From NCBI RefSeq assembly GCF_039523755.1, contig NZ_BAAAFX010000011.1, forward strand, positions 62,001 to 126,000: DNA of 64,000 nt, in the 5' to 3' direction. This DNA is from Tatumella terrea. Its GTDB lineage: Bacteria; Pseudomonadota; Gammaproteobacteria; Enterobacterales; Enterobacteriaceae. This document shows, in pieces, positions 27,727-36,972 of this stretch (its first letter is position 1; every line of letters starts with the position of its first letter). The notes beneath the pieces were generated by a model that saw nothing but the letters and a program-made list of their open reading frames with translations, did no database searches and was not told where the DNA came from. Made by a program: the position numbers and the translations under genes.

Positions 27727-28002
27727 TTAACGACGACCTTCAGCAATCGCGGTCACAGCCTGAAGTTCGGCCGTTTCCTGCTCATGCTGTTCCTGACGAT
27801 CACGGACATCCAGAATCTGGTTGGTGATCAGCCCTTCTTCGATTTCGCGCAGAGCGATAACCGTGGTTTTATCGTTTTCTTCCGGAACCAGGGCGTCTTT
27901 GCCCCCTACCTGCATCTGACGTGCACGACGTGCAGCGACCAATACCAGGTCAAAACGGTTTCCAACTTTTTCTACTGCGTCCTGAACGGTTACGCGTGCC
28001 AT
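27727..28002 (-). CDS. rpoZ: RNA polymerase omega subunit RpoZ
   Basis: Smallest RNA polymerase subunit; it chaperones beta-prime and forms part of the ppGpp site. 91 residues, as in E. coli, with the conserved MARVTVQDAVEKVGNRFDLV and ARRARQMQ. It sits between gmk and spoT. Confidence 0.97.
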   Translation of the reverse strand: MARVTVQDAVEKVGNRFDLVLVAARRARQMQVGGKDALVPEENDKTTVIALREIEEGLITNQILDVRDRQEQHEQETAELQAVTAIAEGRR

Positions 28003-28056
28003 AAGTGTGCTACTCCACAGATGAAGAAATGACTGGGCATCATACTGAAACCCGGT

Positions 28057-28680
28057 TCAGTGTGCCAATAATTTGCTGATTAATGCATCATGTCGTGCCG
28101 TCTGACGGCGAATACGCAGTCGTTCTGCACGGATAATGGTCTTCAGGTCAGAAAGAGCCAGATCAAAGTCATCATTAACGATCAGATAATCGTACTCTGC
28201 GTAATGACTCATTTCATCGACAGCCTTTGCCATGCGCTTTTCGATAATCTCTTCACTGTCCTGACCACGGCCTCTCAGACGCCTGTCCAGCTCGTCTTTT
28301 GACGGTGGCAGAACAAAGATGCTGCGGGACTCCGGCATCTGACGGCGGATCTGCTGAGCGCCTTGCCAGTCGATATCGAGAAAGACATCCACGCCGGTCG
28401 ACAGCACCTGCTCAATCGCTTTACGGGACGTTCCGTAATAGTTACCAAAGACCTCGGCATACTCCAGAAATGCGTTTTCTGCAATCATGGCGCGGAATTC
28501 GTCTTTAGAGACGAAATAATAGTGCTCGCCTGCGACTTCGCCCGGTCGGATATCCCGGGTGGTGTGCGAAACGGAGACCTGAGTATCATACAGTGGCTGC
28601 GTTTTCAGCAACGCCTGTATCAGGCTGGATTTTCCTGCACCGCTAGGGGCGGAGACAATATAAAGCGTACCTTGGGCCAT
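28057..28680 (-). CDS. gmk: Guanylate kinase Gmk
   Basis: Phosphorylates GMP to GDP. It has the P-loop SAPSGAGKSSL, the GMP-binding region SHTTRDIRPGEVAGEHYYFV, and FLDIDWQGAQQI. I start at ATG 28680 (MAQGTLYIVSAPSG), giving 207 residues as in E. coli. The open frame continues 31 codons upstream without a ribosome-binding site. First gene of the rpoZ-spoT operon; divergent from ligB. Confidence 0.96.
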   Translation of the reverse strand: MAQGTLYIVSAPSGAGKSSLIQALLKTQPLYDTQVSVSHTTRDIRPGEVAGEHYYFVSKDEFRAMIAENAFLEYAEVFGNYYGTSRKAIEQVLSTGVDVFLDIDWQGAQQIRRQMPESRSIFVLPPSKDELDRRLRGRGQDSEEIIEKRMAKAVDEMSHYAEYDYLIVNDDFDLALSDLKTIIRAERLRIRRQTARHDALISKLLAH

Positions 28681-28916
28681 GGTTATCTTGAATTGAGTAA
28701 AGAGCGGGGACAATATTTTCATGATTATACACGCCCCGGCGCTCTGGCGCAGCGTTTGCTTGCATTTAGCCACAGATTTATTTGCGGGGCCGCCGGGTAC
28801 TCCGTTGTCTGCAGACGGATAACCGGTGGCTTCTTTGTGATAAATCTCCGGTAATACAAGATGTTCTGTGGCACCTCCGTACCAAAAGCGGCATACCAGA
28901 AGCCGGAGGTGGGCTT

Positions 28917-30626
28917 GTGCTCAGGATCATACTTATTATTTGCGGGTTAACGGGGTTATCAGTGATGGCGGCGGACTGCCCGTCATGGACCGCCGCACGG
29001 GCGTTAACTGAAGTGACCCGTCTTCAGCAACAGCTCAGACAGTGGGATGATGCTTATTACCGGCAGGGACTGTCACCGGTCAGTGACAGCGACTATGACC
29101 GGCTGTCGGAAAAATTGCTGGCCTGGCAGACATGTGCCGGATTACCGCCCTCGCGCGTTATCCCTCGTTGGGCAGCCGGTGGGCGCCAGCCGCATCCCAT
29201 CGCGCATACCGGCGTTCGTAAGCTGAAAGATAAGCAGGCAGTTTCCCGCTGGATGCAGGGTAAACAATCACTCATAGTACAACCTAAAATAGACGGCGTG
29301 GCGGTCACGCTGGTGTACCGGTACGGTAAGTTATCTGCCGTGACCAGTCGCGGGGATGGTATGCAGGGCGAACCCTGGCTTTCCAGAGCGTTAGCGGTTA
29401 CCTCGGTTCCGCCGGCGATCCCGGCAGAGGCGGAAATCATCGTCCTGCAGGGGGAGATTTTCTTACCCCGCCACCGGCACCGGCGGGCGGTGGAAGGCGG
29501 GCTGGGAGACAGAGCCCGGGTTGCGGGACTGATGCGCAGTCAGGAAACCCTTCCTGAGGGACAGCGGCTGGGGATCTTTATCTGGGCCTGGCCGGACGGG
29601 CCGCCTTCATTACCGGCCCGCCTTGCACAGCTGTCGCGCTGGGGATTTCCCCTGACGGCGATATGGAGCCGGGAAGTGGCAACGGCAGAGGAGGTCGAAC
29701 TGTGGCGTGATCGCTGGTTTCGCGGCGAATTACCCTTTACCACGGACGGTATTGTGATCCATTCCCTTCCTGCGGTGTCGCCGCAATGGCGGCCCGGTCA
29801 TAACCTCTGGTCAGCGGCCTGGAAATATCCGCCCCCTGAAATCAGTACCGCGGTCAGGGAGATCCGTTTTACGGTCGGACGGACAGGCAAGGTGTCCGTC
29901 ATTGCGGCTCTGCAGCCGGTAATGCTGGACGATAAACTCATCAGCCGCGTCAGCGCGGGGAGTGTCGCGACCTGGCGACGCAGGGATATTCTTGCCGGGG
30001 ATGAAGTGATTATCGGGCTGGCCGGGCAGGGGGTTCCTGCAATCCGCCGGGTCGTGTGGCGGGTGGCTGAGCGCCATTATCCATCCCCGCCATCAGAGAC
30101 CACTTTTCATGAGTTTAGCTGTTTCCGGCTGACGGCCGTGTGTCGTGAGCAATTTCTTTCCAGACTGAGCGGGCTGAGTGGTCGTCAGGGGCTGGACCTT
30201 CAGGGGATCAGCCGTGGCAGCTGGAAACAGATGCTGTCAGTACCGGCATTCAGTCACCTTTTATCATGGATGTCGTTCACCCCGGCGCAGCTCAGGCAGG
30301 CCGGGTTCAGCCCTGAGCGGGCGGCAGCTATTGTCCGCCAATTCCGTCAGACCCGCCAACGGCCGGCGATCCGCTGGCTGCAGGCGCTGGGGGTTCCGGT
30401 TCCCCGTCAGGCCGCCGTGCGTTTACATAATGAAGCGCTGTCCGTCCTGTCAGATCGTTCTTTGACCGACTGGCAGTCTCTGCCCGGTATCGGCAGACAG
30501 CGGGCCAGGAGGATCACCACACAGCTGCAGGATACCCGGTTCCGCGCGTTACTCACCTTCTTACAGCAGCAGACGGTACCGGTAACGCAGGTAACGTCCG
30601 CCGGACCCCCGATGGGCGATGGCTGA
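28917..30626 (+). CDS. ligB: NAD-dependent DNA ligase LigB
   Basis: Second bacterial NAD-dependent DNA ligase, shorter than LigA and without the BRCT domain. The adenylated lysine motif is QPKIDGVAVTLVYRYGK, followed by SRGDGMQGEPW and the ligase body (FTTDGIVIHSL, AWKYPPPE, FTVGRTGKVSV). The N terminus looks like a signal peptide, as in E. coli LigB (ILIICGLTGLSVMA then ADCPSW). I choose GTG 28917 because GGAGGT lies at 28905-28910 and the alignment begins there; 569 residues against 560. In E. coli ligB is also divergent from gmk. Confidence 0.93.
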   Translation: MLRIILIICGLTGLSVMAADCPSWTAARALTEVTRLQQQLRQWDDAYYRQGLSPVSDSDYDRLSEKLLAWQTCAGLPPSRVIPRWAAGGRQPHPIAHTGVRKLKDKQAVSRWMQGKQSLIVQPKIDGVAVTLVYRYGKLSAVTSRGDGMQGEPWLSRALAVTSVPPAIPAEAEIIVLQGEIFLPRHRHRRAVEGGLGDRARVAGLMRSQETLPEGQRLGIFIWAWPDGPPSLPARLAQLSRWGFPLTAIWSREVATAEEVELWRDRWFRGELPFTTDGIVIHSLPAVSPQWRPGHNLWSAAWKYPPPEISTAVREIRFTVGRTGKVSVIAALQPVMLDDKLISRVSAGSVATWRRRDILAGDEVIIGLAGQGVPAIRRVVWRVAERHYPSPPSETTFHEFSCFRLTAVCREQFLSRLSGLSGRQGLDLQGISRGSWKQMLSVPAFSHLLSWMSFTPAQLRQAGFSPERAAAIVRQFRQTRQRPAIRWLQALGVPVPRQAAVRLHNEALSVLSDRSLTDWQSLPGIGRQRARRITTQLQDTRFRALLTFLQQQTVPVTQVTSAGPPMGDG

Positions 30627-30645
30627 CGGGCATCCGCCATTTTTT
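30612..30645 (+). terminator. Probable terminator after ligB
   Basis: GGCGATG and CATCCGCC pair with one bulge around the ligB stop and are followed by TTTTTTT. Beyond it, to 30903, I see no gene or further clear element. Confidence 0.55.
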
Positions 30646-30903
30646 TGTATTCAGGTGTGACAACCCCGGATTTACCGCCGTTTGACGTTTGCGGTCAGGG
30701 GGGCCTTCTTTCGGTGGCGCGAAGGGCGTTACAGGACACCTGCCGGGCGTATCGTCCGGGAGCCGGGGCCGCCAACCCCCTGATATCAGCGGTGCGTTAC
30801 CGTAAAAAAGGGACCGTTGCTGCCTGAAGACGTGTCCGTTTTATTCGTTTCGCCGCCGGCGCTGTGCCGTCCGGTAGCCCTGCGCCGGTCAAAGAGGGGA
30901 GGG

Positions 30904-30921
30904 TTGTCATAAAACTGTCAT
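30904..30921 (+). promoter_or_regulatory. Pho box 1 upstream of pstS
   Basis: TTGTCATAAAACTGTCAT carries two TGTCA repeats 11 bp apart and matches the PhoB box (CTGTCATAAATCTGTCAT type) at nearly every position. It is about 125 bp upstream of pstS. Confidence 0.9.
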
Positions 30922-30936
30922 AATTCGGACATTTTA

Positions 30937-30954
30937 ATGTCATTAAACTGTCCT
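30937..30954 (+). promoter_or_regulatory. Pho box 2 upstream of pstS
   Basis: ATGTCATTAAACTGTCCT is a second PhoB box on the same face of the helix, 33 bp from the first. Paired Pho boxes are also found at E. coli pstS, so strong PhoB induction by phosphate starvation is expected. Confidence 0.85.
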
Positions 30955-31028
30955 ATTTTGCCTCCTGCAGCATGATTAACCCGTTTAAACTGGCATTGAG
31001 CCTGAAAATACACTCCCCCGGAGGGAAT

Positions 31029-32072
31029 ATGACACTGATGCATAAGACTGTTGCCCGGGTACTGGCAGCGACATTGTCTCTGAGCGCTGTTTCTGCATTT
31101 GCAGCTACCGACTTAACCGGCGCGGGCGGGACATTTCCGGCCCCGGTATATGCCCGCTGGGCTGCAGATTACCAGAAAGCGAATGGTAGTCAGGTGAACT
31201 ATCAGGGGATTGGTTCTTCCGGTGGTGTGAATCAAATCATTGCCAGAACCGTTGATTTCGGTGCTTCTGACGCACCACTTTCAGATACTGATCTGCAAAA
31301 ACACGGTCTGTTCCAGTTCCCGACAGTGATCGGGGGTGTGGTTCTGGCGGTCAATCTGCCGGGCGTTAAATCCGGTGAGCTGACGCTGAACGGTGAAACT
31401 GTCGGTGATATCTATCTCGGAAAAATCAAAAAATGGAATGACCCGGCTATCGCGAAACTGAACCCGGGCATTCAGTTACCTTCTTCGAATATTAACGTCG
31501 TTCGCCGTGCAGACGGGTCAGGGACATCGTTTGTCTTCACAAGCTTCCTGTCCAAAGTAAACAGCGAGTGGAAAGATAAAATCGGTAAAGGGAACACCGT
31601 CAACTGGCCGGTCGGACTGGGCGGTAAAGGGAATGATGGCGTTGCCGCTTTCGTCCAGCGTCTGCCGGGGTCCATTGGTTATGTTGAGTATGCGTATGCA
31701 AAACAGAATAACCTGACCTATACCAAACTGGTGGATGCAGACGGCAAGGCTATTCTGCCTTCAGAGAAGAGTTTCAGCAACGCGGCGAAAGGCGCTGACT
31801 GGAAACAGACGTTTGCTCAGGACCTGACGTATCAGAAAGGCGATGATGCCTGGCCGATTTCATCGACCACCTTTATCCTGGTCTATAAAAAGCAGTCTGA
31901 CGCCACTAAAGGGTCAGAAGTGTTAAAATTCTTTGACTGGGCCTATAACCACGGGAATAAAACCGCAGAAAGCCTGGATTACGCTACGTTACCGGCCTCT
32001 GTTATCGCAGAAATCCGTAGTGCGTGGAAAACCAATATCACTGATGCTAACGGAAAAGCGCTGTACCAGTAA
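31029..32072 (+). CDS. pstS: Periplasmic phosphate-binding protein PstS
   Basis: High-affinity phosphate receptor for the Pst ABC importer. The signal peptide (MTLMHKTVARVLAATLSLSA, ending in SAFAA) precedes the mature start ATDLTGAGGTFPAPVYARW. Phosphate-contacting motifs are GIGSSGG, DFGASDAPLS and RRADGSGTSFVF. I start at ATG 31029, aligning with the E. coli N terminus and preceded by GGAGGG. First gene of pstSCAB-phoU under two Pho boxes. Confidence 0.97.
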   Translation: MTLMHKTVARVLAATLSLSAVSAFAATDLTGAGGTFPAPVYARWAADYQKANGSQVNYQGIGSSGGVNQIIARTVDFGASDAPLSDTDLQKHGLFQFPTVIGGVVLAVNLPGVKSGELTLNGETVGDIYLGKIKKWNDPAIAKLNPGIQLPSSNINVVRRADGSGTSFVFTSFLSKVNSEWKDKIGKGNTVNWPVGLGGKGNDGVAAFVQRLPGSIGYVEYAYAKQNNLTYTKLVDADGKAILPSEKSFSNAAKGADWKQTFAQDLTYQKGDDAWPISSTTFILVYKKQSDATKGSEVLKFFDWAYNHGNKTAESLDYATLPASVIAEIRSAWKTNITDANGKALYQ

Positions 32073-32103
32073 GGCTTAATCCCGTTAACTCATGTGACCC
32101 CAT

Positions 32104-32121
32104 GGGCGGCTGATGCCGCCC
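32104..32121 (+). terminator. Intercistronic hairpin between pstS and pstC
   Basis: Perfect GGGCGGC-TGAT-GCCGCCC hairpin without a T-run, 32 bp after the pstS stop. It probably blocks 3' exonucleases or attenuates, keeping pstS mRNA in excess of pstCAB. Confidence 0.6.
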
Positions 32122-32146
32122 TGTTAATAGTGAAGCAGAGACTCTT

Positions 32147-33109
32147 ATGGCGGAAAGAAAGCCGACATTTAAAGCCCCCGGGAAACAAGGTGACATTCTC
32201 TTCAGCGCACTGGTCAGGCTGGCCGCGCTGGTCGTGTTATTACTCCTGGGCGGTATTATCGTTTCCCTGATCATCTCCTCCTGGCCCAGCATCCACAAAT
32301 TCGGATTTGCCTTCCTCTGGAATAAAACCTGGGATGCCCCGAACGAGCAGTTCGGTGCGCTGGTACCTATTTACGGGACGGTGGTCACGTCAATAATTGC
32401 TCTGCTGATTGCAGTACCGGTCAGTTTCGGTATTGCCCTGTTTCTGACGGAACTGTCCCCGGGCTGGTTGCGCCGTCCTCTGGGCACCGCTATCGAGCTA
32501 CTGGCGGCGATCCCGAGTATTGTTTACGGCATGTGGGGATTATTTGTTTTTGCCCCTCTGTTTGCCGAATATTTTCAGACGCCGGTCGGTGACCTGTTGT
32601 CTTCTGTCCCCTTTATCGGCCAGCTCTTCTCAGGGCCTGCGTTCGGCATCGGCATCCTGGCGGCGGGGGTGATTCTGGCGATTATGATCATCCCTTACAT
32701 CGCCTCGGTGATGCGTGATGTCTTCGAACAAACCCCGGTGATGATGAAAGAGTCAGCGTATGGACTCGGCTGTACAACCTGGGAAGTGATCTGGAATATC
32801 GTACTGCCGTTTACCCGCAACGGGGTGATCGGGGGAGTGATGCTCGGACTCGGACGCGCATTGGGTGAAACCATGGCCGTTACCTTTATTATCGGCAATA
32901 CCTACCAGCTGGACAGTGCCTCGCTCTATATGCCGGGTAACAGCATTACTTCTGCGCTGGCGAATGAGTTCGCGGAAGCCTCCTCCGGCTTGCATGTGGC
33001 CGCATTGATGGAGCTTGGATTGATTCTGTTCTTCATTACTTTTGTGGTGCTGGCGATTTCCAAACTGATGATACTTCGCCTGGCGAAAAGTGAAGGAGGC
33101 CGTTCATGA
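32147..33109 (+). CDS. pstC: Phosphate ABC transporter permease PstC
   Basis: Inner-membrane permease half of the Pst importer. It has six main hydrophobic helices and the EAA-loop motif region MKESAYGLGCTTWEVIWNIVLP, with GRALGETMAVTFIIGN. Length 320 (E. coli 319). Its stop overlaps the pstA start by four bases. Confidence 0.96.
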   Translation: MAERKPTFKAPGKQGDILFSALVRLAALVVLLLLGGIIVSLIISSWPSIHKFGFAFLWNKTWDAPNEQFGALVPIYGTVVTSIIALLIAVPVSFGIALFLTELSPGWLRRPLGTAIELLAAIPSIVYGMWGLFVFAPLFAEYFQTPVGDLLSSVPFIGQLFSGPAFGIGILAAGVILAIMIIPYIASVMRDVFEQTPVMMKESAYGLGCTTWEVIWNIVLPFTRNGVIGGVMLGLGRALGETMAVTFIIGNTYQLDSASLYMPGNSITSALANEFAEASSGLHVAALMELGLILFFITFVVLAISKLMILRLAKSEGGRS

Positions 33110-33993
33110 CGACGTTGGATTCCGGCGCCCGGGCCGCGCTGGCGGTATCCCGCCGTAAAATGCAGTCACGCCGCAGCCTGAAAAATAAGGTAGCGATCTT
33201 TTTTTCACTGCTCACCATGGTTTTTGGTCTGTTCTGGCTGGTATGGATCCTCTGGACGACGGTGTCTCGCGGCGTGGGCGGGCTGTCGCTGGATCTGTTT
33301 ACCCAGTCGACGCCTCCGCCGAATACTGATGGCGGCGGGCTGGCGAATGCGCTGGCTGGCAGTGGCCTGCTTATCCTGTGGGCGACGGTGATCGGTACCC
33401 CGCTGGGGATTCTGGCAGGGATCTATCTGGCCGAATATGGGCGCAAATCACTGCTGGCAGAGGTTATCCGTTTTATCAACGATATCCTGCTGTCAGCGCC
33501 TTCCATAGTGATTGGTTTGTTTGTTTACACGCTGGTTGTTGCCCGGATGCATCATTTCTCCGGCTGGGCGGGTGTGCTGGCGCTGGCATTGTTACAGGTG
33601 CCGATTGTTATCCGTACCACAGAAAACATGATGAAGCTGGTGCCGGATACGATGCGTGAGGCCGCTTACGCCCTGGGGACGCCGAAGTGGCGGATGATCC
33701 TGGCCATTACCCTGAAAGCCTCCGTCTCAGGAATTATCACCGGGGTATTGCTGGCGATAGCCCGTATTGCCGGCGAAACAGCGCCCTTACTGTTTACCGC
33801 GCTGTCAAACCAGTTCTGGAGCACCGACATGATGCAGCCTCTGGCTAACCTGCCGGTGACCATTTATAAATTTGCGATGAGCCCTTTTTCTCAATGGCAG
33901 AGTCTGGCCTGGGCGGGCGTGCTGATTATTACCCTGTGTGTCTTACTGCTGAACATCGTGGCACGGGTCATTTTTTCTAAGCGTAAACACTAA
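33106..33993 (+). CDS. pstA: Phosphate ABC transporter permease PstA
   Basis: Second permease of the Pst importer, pairing with PstC. The EAA-loop is MREAAYALGTPKWRMILAI and the following ARIAGETAPLLFTAL is characteristic. Length 295 (E. coli 296). Overlaps pstC by four bases, so coupled translation is likely. Confidence 0.96.
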   Translation: MTTLDSGARAALAVSRRKMQSRRSLKNKVAIFFSLLTMVFGLFWLVWILWTTVSRGVGGLSLDLFTQSTPPPNTDGGGLANALAGSGLLILWATVIGTPLGILAGIYLAEYGRKSLLAEVIRFINDILLSAPSIVIGLFVYTLVVARMHHFSGWAGVLALALLQVPIVIRTTENMMKLVPDTMREAAYALGTPKWRMILAITLKASVSGIITGVLLAIARIAGETAPLLFTALSNQFWSTDMMQPLANLPVTIYKFAMSPFSQWQSLAWAGVLIITLCVLLLNIVARVIFSKRKH

Positions 33994-34039
33994 TTTTTAC
34001 GGCGTGGCTCAGGCGGCGCCGGGATAAGAGAGACCAAGC

Positions 34040-34819
34040 ATGAATATGGCACAAATGAATGCAGCGGCAGCAAAAATTCAGGTTCGTGATCTGAACTTCC
34101 ATTACGGTAAGTTCCACGCGCTGAAAAATATTAATCTGGATATTGCACGTAATGAAGTGACTGCCTTTATCGGGCCTTCCGGTTGCGGCAAATCAACGCT
34201 GCTGCGTACGCTGAACAAAATGTATCAGCTCTATCCGGAACAGCGTGCCGAAGGACAAATCCTGCTGGACGGTGAAAATATTCTCGAAAATAGCCAGGAT
34301 ATCGCGCTGTTACGTGCCCGTGTCGGTATGGTGTTTCAGAAACCGACGCCTTTCCCGATGTCTATCTACGATAATATCGCGTTCGGGGTTCGTTTATTTG
34401 AAAAGCTGTCCCGCGCCGAAATGGACGAGCGTGTGCAATGGGCGCTGACCAAAGCTGCATTGTGGACGGAAACCAAAGATAAGCTGAATCAGAGCGGCTA
34501 TAGCCTGTCCGGGGGACAGCAGCAACGTCTGTGTATCGCCCGTGGTATCGCTATCCGCCCGGAGGTTCTGTTACTGGATGAACCCTGCTCGGCCCTGGAT
34601 CCGATTTCTACCGGACGTATCGAAGAGCTGATCAGTGAATTAAAACAGGATTACACCGTTGTGATTGTTACCCACAATATGCAACAGGCAGCGCGGTGTT
34701 CTGACCATACCGCCTTTATGTATATGGGCGAACTGATCGAATTCAGTGATACCGATACGTTGTTTACGAAACCGGCCCGGAAACAGACGGAAGACTATAT
34801 TACAGGCCGCTATGGCTGA
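34040..34819 (+). CDS. pstB: Phosphate ABC transporter ATPase PstB
   Basis: ATP-binding subunit powering phosphate import and taking part in Pho signalling. Walker A GPSGCGKSTLL, Q-loop VFQKPTPFPMSIYDN, signature LSGGQQQRLCIARG, Walker B VLLLDEPCSALDP and the H-loop VIVTHNMQQAAR are all intact. Length 259 from ATG 34040 (E. coli 257); an ATG two codons later is also possible. Confidence 0.97.
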   Translation: MNMAQMNAAAAKIQVRDLNFHYGKFHALKNINLDIARNEVTAFIGPSGCGKSTLLRTLNKMYQLYPEQRAEGQILLDGENILENSQDIALLRARVGMVFQKPTPFPMSIYDNIAFGVRLFEKLSRAEMDERVQWALTKAALWTETKDKLNQSGYSLSGGQQQRLCIARGIAIRPEVLLLDEPCSALDPISTGRIEELISELKQDYTVVIVTHNMQQAARCSDHTAFMYMGELIEFSDTDTLFTKPARKQTEDYITGRYG

Positions 34820-34892
34820 GCCCCGGCTCTGCGGCCCCGACCCTTTGCCACCCTCTGTGTGACAGAGAGCGATTGCGATACTGGAGAACACC

Positions 34893-35618
34893 ATGGATAG
34901 TCTGAATTTAAATAAACACATTTCCGGGCAGTTTAATGCTGAGCTGGAGCATATCCGGACCCAGGTCATGATTATGGGGGGGCTGGTTGAACAGCAACTG
35001 ACCGATGCGATCACGGCCATGCAAAATATGGACGGTGAACTGGCACAACGGGTCATTAATGACGACCAGAAAGTGAATATGATGGAAGTCGATATTGATG
35101 ATCATTGTGTCCGGATCATTGCTAAACGTCAGCCGACGGCCAGCGATTTACGGATGGTGATGGCCATCATTAAGACAATTTCCGAGCTGGAACGGATTGG
35201 CGATGTGGCCGAAAAAATCAGCCGTACGGCGCTGGAGAAATTCGGTCAGAATCACCAGCCGCTGCTGGTCAGCCTGGAGTCTCTTGGTCGTCATGCGGTA
35301 CAGATGCTGCACGATGTGCTGGATGCGTTTACCCGTATGGATCTTAACGCCGCCGTACAGATTTATCGCGAAGATAAAAAAGTGGATAAAGAGTATGAAG
35401 GGATTATCCGCCAGCTGATGACCTATATGATGGAAGATCCACGGACCATCCCGAGCGTACTGACGGCGCTATTCTGTGCCCGGGCTATCGAACGTATTGG
35501 TGATCGTTGCCAGAATATCTGCGAAATCATTTTCTACTTTGTCAAAGGTCAGGATTTCCGTCACCTGGGGGGTGACAAGCTGGACCAGTTATTAGCCGGG
35601 GATGATCTCCCGGAATAA
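34893..35618 (+). CDS. phoU: Phosphate signalling protein PhoU
   Basis: Negative regulator that links PstB to the PhoR kinase and prevents toxic phosphate uptake. Two PhoU repeats carry the metal-binding motifs ELERIGDVAEKI and AIERIGDRCQNICE. Length 241 equals E. coli. Last gene of the pst operon, followed by a strong terminator. Confidence 0.97.
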   Translation: MDSLNLNKHISGQFNAELEHIRTQVMIMGGLVEQQLTDAITAMQNMDGELAQRVINDDQKVNMMEVDIDDHCVRIIAKRQPTASDLRMVMAIIKTISELERIGDVAEKISRTALEKFGQNHQPLLVSLESLGRHAVQMLHDVLDAFTRMDLNAAVQIYREDKKVDKEYEGIIRQLMTYMMEDPRTIPSVLTALFCARAIERIGDRCQNICEIIFYFVKGQDFRHLGGDKLDQLLAGDDLPE

Positions 35619-35628
35619 GCCGTCGTAT

Positions 35629-35667
35629 CCCGCGGCTGTCCGCCCGGGCAGCCGCGGGGGTCTTTTT
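35629..35667 (+). terminator. Terminator after phoU
   Basis: Ten-base-pair perfect stem CCCGCGGCTG / CAGCCGCGGG with a 10-base loop, followed by GGTCTTTTT. It closes the pst operon. Confidence 0.9.
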
Positions 35668-35718
35668 AATCTATCCATAGCTTGTCGACGTCATCCTTTT
35701 TATACTTCCCTCACCTGA

Positions 35719-36972
35719 ATGCCTCCCCTGAAGATGGATACACACGTGCGTATGAAAAAAAGAGTGACGCCAGCGAAAGCAATGCTTGCGGCGATCAGTG
35801 GTTATGCGATGGATGGGTTCGACCTGCTCATCCTCGGCTTTATGTTACCGGCGATCAGCCTATCGTTATCGCTCAATTATTCACAGGCCGGGTCTCTGGT
35901 GACCTGGACTCTGATAGGCGCGGTGCTGGGCGGGATCCTGTTTGGTCATCTGAGTGACCGTTTCGGCCGGATAAAAATATTGTCACTCACTATTCTGATG
36001 TTCTCGGTATTTACCGGGTTATGTGCTGTCGCCAGAGGTTATCCGGATTTACTGGTCTACCGGACACTGGCGGGGGTCGGACTCGGGGGTGAGTTCGGGA
36101 TAGGCATGGCGCTTATTGCTGAGGTCTGGCCGGCCAGCAAACGTAACCGCGCTTCGGCCTGGGTCGGCATTGGCTGGCAGGCAGGTGTACTGATGGCTGC
36201 GGTGCTGACGCCATTGCTACTGCCTCATATTGGCTGGCGTGGCATGTTTCTGGTGGGATTGATTCCGGCACTTTTTTCTTTCGCTCTCCGTCATGGATTA
36301 GGTGAACCTGATGCATTTACCCGTCAGGAGGTCGCTCCCACGCCGCTCGCGTTTACGTCTCGTCTGAAACTACTCTTTAAAGATAGCAGGACGGCAAAAG
36401 CCAGCATCGGCATCTTTATTCTTTGCTCCGTACAAAACTTTGGTTACTACGGACTGATGATCTGGATGCCGGGTTATCTCTCGGCAAATTTTGGTTTCAC
36501 GCTGACAAAGTCGGGGATCTGGACAGCCGTCACCGTCATAGGTATGACACTGGGCATCGGAGTATTTGGTGTGCTGGCCGACCGCTTTTCCTGCTGGAAA
36601 ATTTTTATCGTCTATCAGCTGGGGGCGGTGATCATGGTCGTGGTATATGCCAGGCTCACCGATCCCACGCTGATGCTGCTGGCCGGCGCGGTCATGGGGA
36701 TGTTCGTGAACGGAATGATTGGCGGGTATGGGGCACTGATCTCTGATACGTATCCGGTGGCCGCCCGGGCCACAGCGCAGAATGTCTTATTTAACGCCGG
36801 CCGTGCGGTCGGGGGCCTGGGGCCATTGGTCATTGGTTCGCTCGCCTCAGAATGGTCTTTCACGGCGGCGATTACTCTGCTGGCACTGATCTATGTGGTG
36901 GATGTTCTGGCAACCCTGTTTTTATTACCGCGGAGCCAGGGGAAAGATGACGCCCTGGGGGCCATAGGCTGA
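35719..36972 (+). CDS. MFS transporter, aromatic-acid:H+ symporter (AAHS)-like
   Basis: Twelve-helix major facilitator. The first helix region GYAMDGFDLLILGFMLPAI and the loop 2-3 motif GHLSDRFGRIKIL are typical of the AAHS/metabolite:proton symporter families, which carry aromatic or other organic acids; the substrate cannot be told from sequence. The start is uncertain: ATG 35719 gives 417 residues, while internal ATG codons at 35734 and 35752 (MKKRVTPAKAM) are equally plausible and none has a clear ribosome-binding site. It follows the phoU terminator and precedes the AT-rich microcin region, with no sign that it belongs to either. Confidence 0.8.
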   Translation: MPPLKMDTHVRMKKRVTPAKAMLAAISGYAMDGFDLLILGFMLPAISLSLSLNYSQAGSLVTWTLIGAVLGGILFGHLSDRFGRIKILSLTILMFSVFTGLCAVARGYPDLLVYRTLAGVGLGGEFGIGMALIAEVWPASKRNRASAWVGIGWQAGVLMAAVLTPLLLPHIGWRGMFLVGLIPALFSFALRHGLGEPDAFTRQEVAPTPLAFTSRLKLLFKDSRTAKASIGIFILCSVQNFGYYGLMIWMPGYLSANFGFTLTKSGIWTAVTVIGMTLGIGVFGVLADRFSCWKIFIVYQLGAVIMVVVYARLTDPTLMLLAGAVMGMFVNGMIGGYGALISDTYPVAARATAQNVLFNAGRAVGGLGPLVIGSLASEWSFTAAITLLALIYVVDVLATLFLLPRSQGKDDALGAIG

